Shown here piece after piece: positions 63,501 through 64,000 of a stretch of 64,000 nt of DNA; position 1 is the first letter of the stretch; every line of letters starts with the position of its first letter. Both the position numbers and the translations under genes were made by a program. The DNA lies in assembly GCA_036583965.1 (NCBI GenBank), contig JAZBQD010000015.1, positions 68,418,830-68,482,829 of the forward strand, in the 5' to 3' direction. The notes below the pieces were generated by a model, which made no database searches, was not told the DNA's origin, and saw nothing but the letters and a program-made list of their open reading frames with translations. This DNA comes from Prunella strophiata (taxonomy: Eukaryota; Chordata; Aves; Passeriformes; Prunellidae).

Positions 63501-64000
63501 TATCTCAGTAGTACTGTGAAAGATGTTTGTGGAGAGAAGATGGCTGTTGAACTAAATTTAGGTTGAATTTATCTCACACTGAAGAATGGTATGCATCTTT
63601 TTTATAGTATGTTGTGGTTATAACATGGAAAGTACCCTTTCTTCCCATGCTTAAAACAGGCTTTTAAATCACTCACTTTCTTTGTGCATTATTTTAGTGG
63701 GGTAACAATAAGGCTTTTATTACAGAATGCTTTTGTATTGTCCTCTATAACCATTGTTGCTCTGACAGAGAAAGATGAATTCTTTTTCTCACTCACATTC
63801 AATAGTATTAACAGGCTTCTAGGCAGCTTCTGACTGCAGTTGCTGGAGCCTGTCAGAAAAAGCAGCTGCTCATGTCAGATCCAAGGTAGAGTTAGATCTG
63901 TGGATTTCAGTCTCTGATTCACGGAACTACATTCTACTACAGAGATGTTTCAGAAAGTTGGCTAGAAAATGCAAATCTGTGCAACATATCACTCCACAAA
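57531..64000. other. Non-coding stretch to the end of the window
   Basis: No supported gene. A perfect 8-bp inverted repeat (ACACTAAC-aggt-GTTAGTGT) lies at 57543-57562, 12 bp outside the LTR. T-rich, G/T-rich low complexity occurs at about 62,470-62,580. The minus-strand ORF at 57610-57891 (93 residues) next to the LTR has no recognisable retroviral motif. If the gene starting at 24399 is transcribed through here, this is more of its first intron. Confidence 0.45.

Noticed and set aside
1..64000. CRISPR array, operon, tRNA or rRNA gene, or a new multi-gene system
   Set aside because: No regularly spaced palindromic repeats, no cloverleaf with A and B boxes, and no clustered coding genes were found. 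The window is eukaryotic non-coding DNA with a gene start.

Overview
This window looks like avian, most likely songbird, nuclear DNA. The repeats are almost all 5'-truncated CR1 LINE fragments, several ending in the octamer-like 3' repeats (attctgtg/attctatg) typical of bird CR1. There is one solo LTR of avian endogenous-retrovirus style, no Alu- or L1-like sequence, and an AT-rich background with very few CpGs. Nothing suggests bacterial DNA: no operons, no long conserved ORFs, no rRNA and no recognisable tRNA.

Layout. Positions 1-23,300 look intergenic or deeply intronic: five CR1 fragments (1250-1958, 3618-3933, 9322-9498, 13847-14376, 14860-14988), several long A/T homopolymers, and a possible regulatory stretch at 21.5-22.4 kb. 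A strong CpG island (about 23,290-25,400) then holds a TATA-less promoter and a plausible first coding exon on the + strand (ATG at 24399 in a near-perfect Kozak context, splice donor at 24443). A 20-bp GC-rich minisatellite begins about 100 bp inside the presumed first intron.

From 25.4 to 48.1 kb the sequence looks like a long first intron, with one CR1 copy, several very long poly-A/T runs, an 18-bp perfect palindrome and a CpG-enriched pocket near 39.6-39.8 kb. At 48.17-48.60 kb there is a second, compact promoter-like segment on the same strand: a perfect MEF2 site, a TATATAAAG box 18 bp downstream and a short GC-rich, purine-rich leader. It could be an alternative, possibly tissue-restricted, promoter of the same gene. 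Immediately downstream lies a CR1 copy interrupted by a second CR1 in the opposite orientation.

From 49.3 kb to the end the sequence is again non-coding in appearance. It has a possible frameshifted coding relic on the minus strand (49,979-50,935), a 94-bp tandem duplication, one CR1 fragment and a solo LTR (57,193-57,530). No other exon could be supported by eye, and I could not name the gene that starts at 24399. I found no evidence of a new multi-gene system. The observations most worth following are the paired promoters, the intron-1 minisatellite, the nested CR1, the frameshifted coding relic and the unusually long pure homopolymers.
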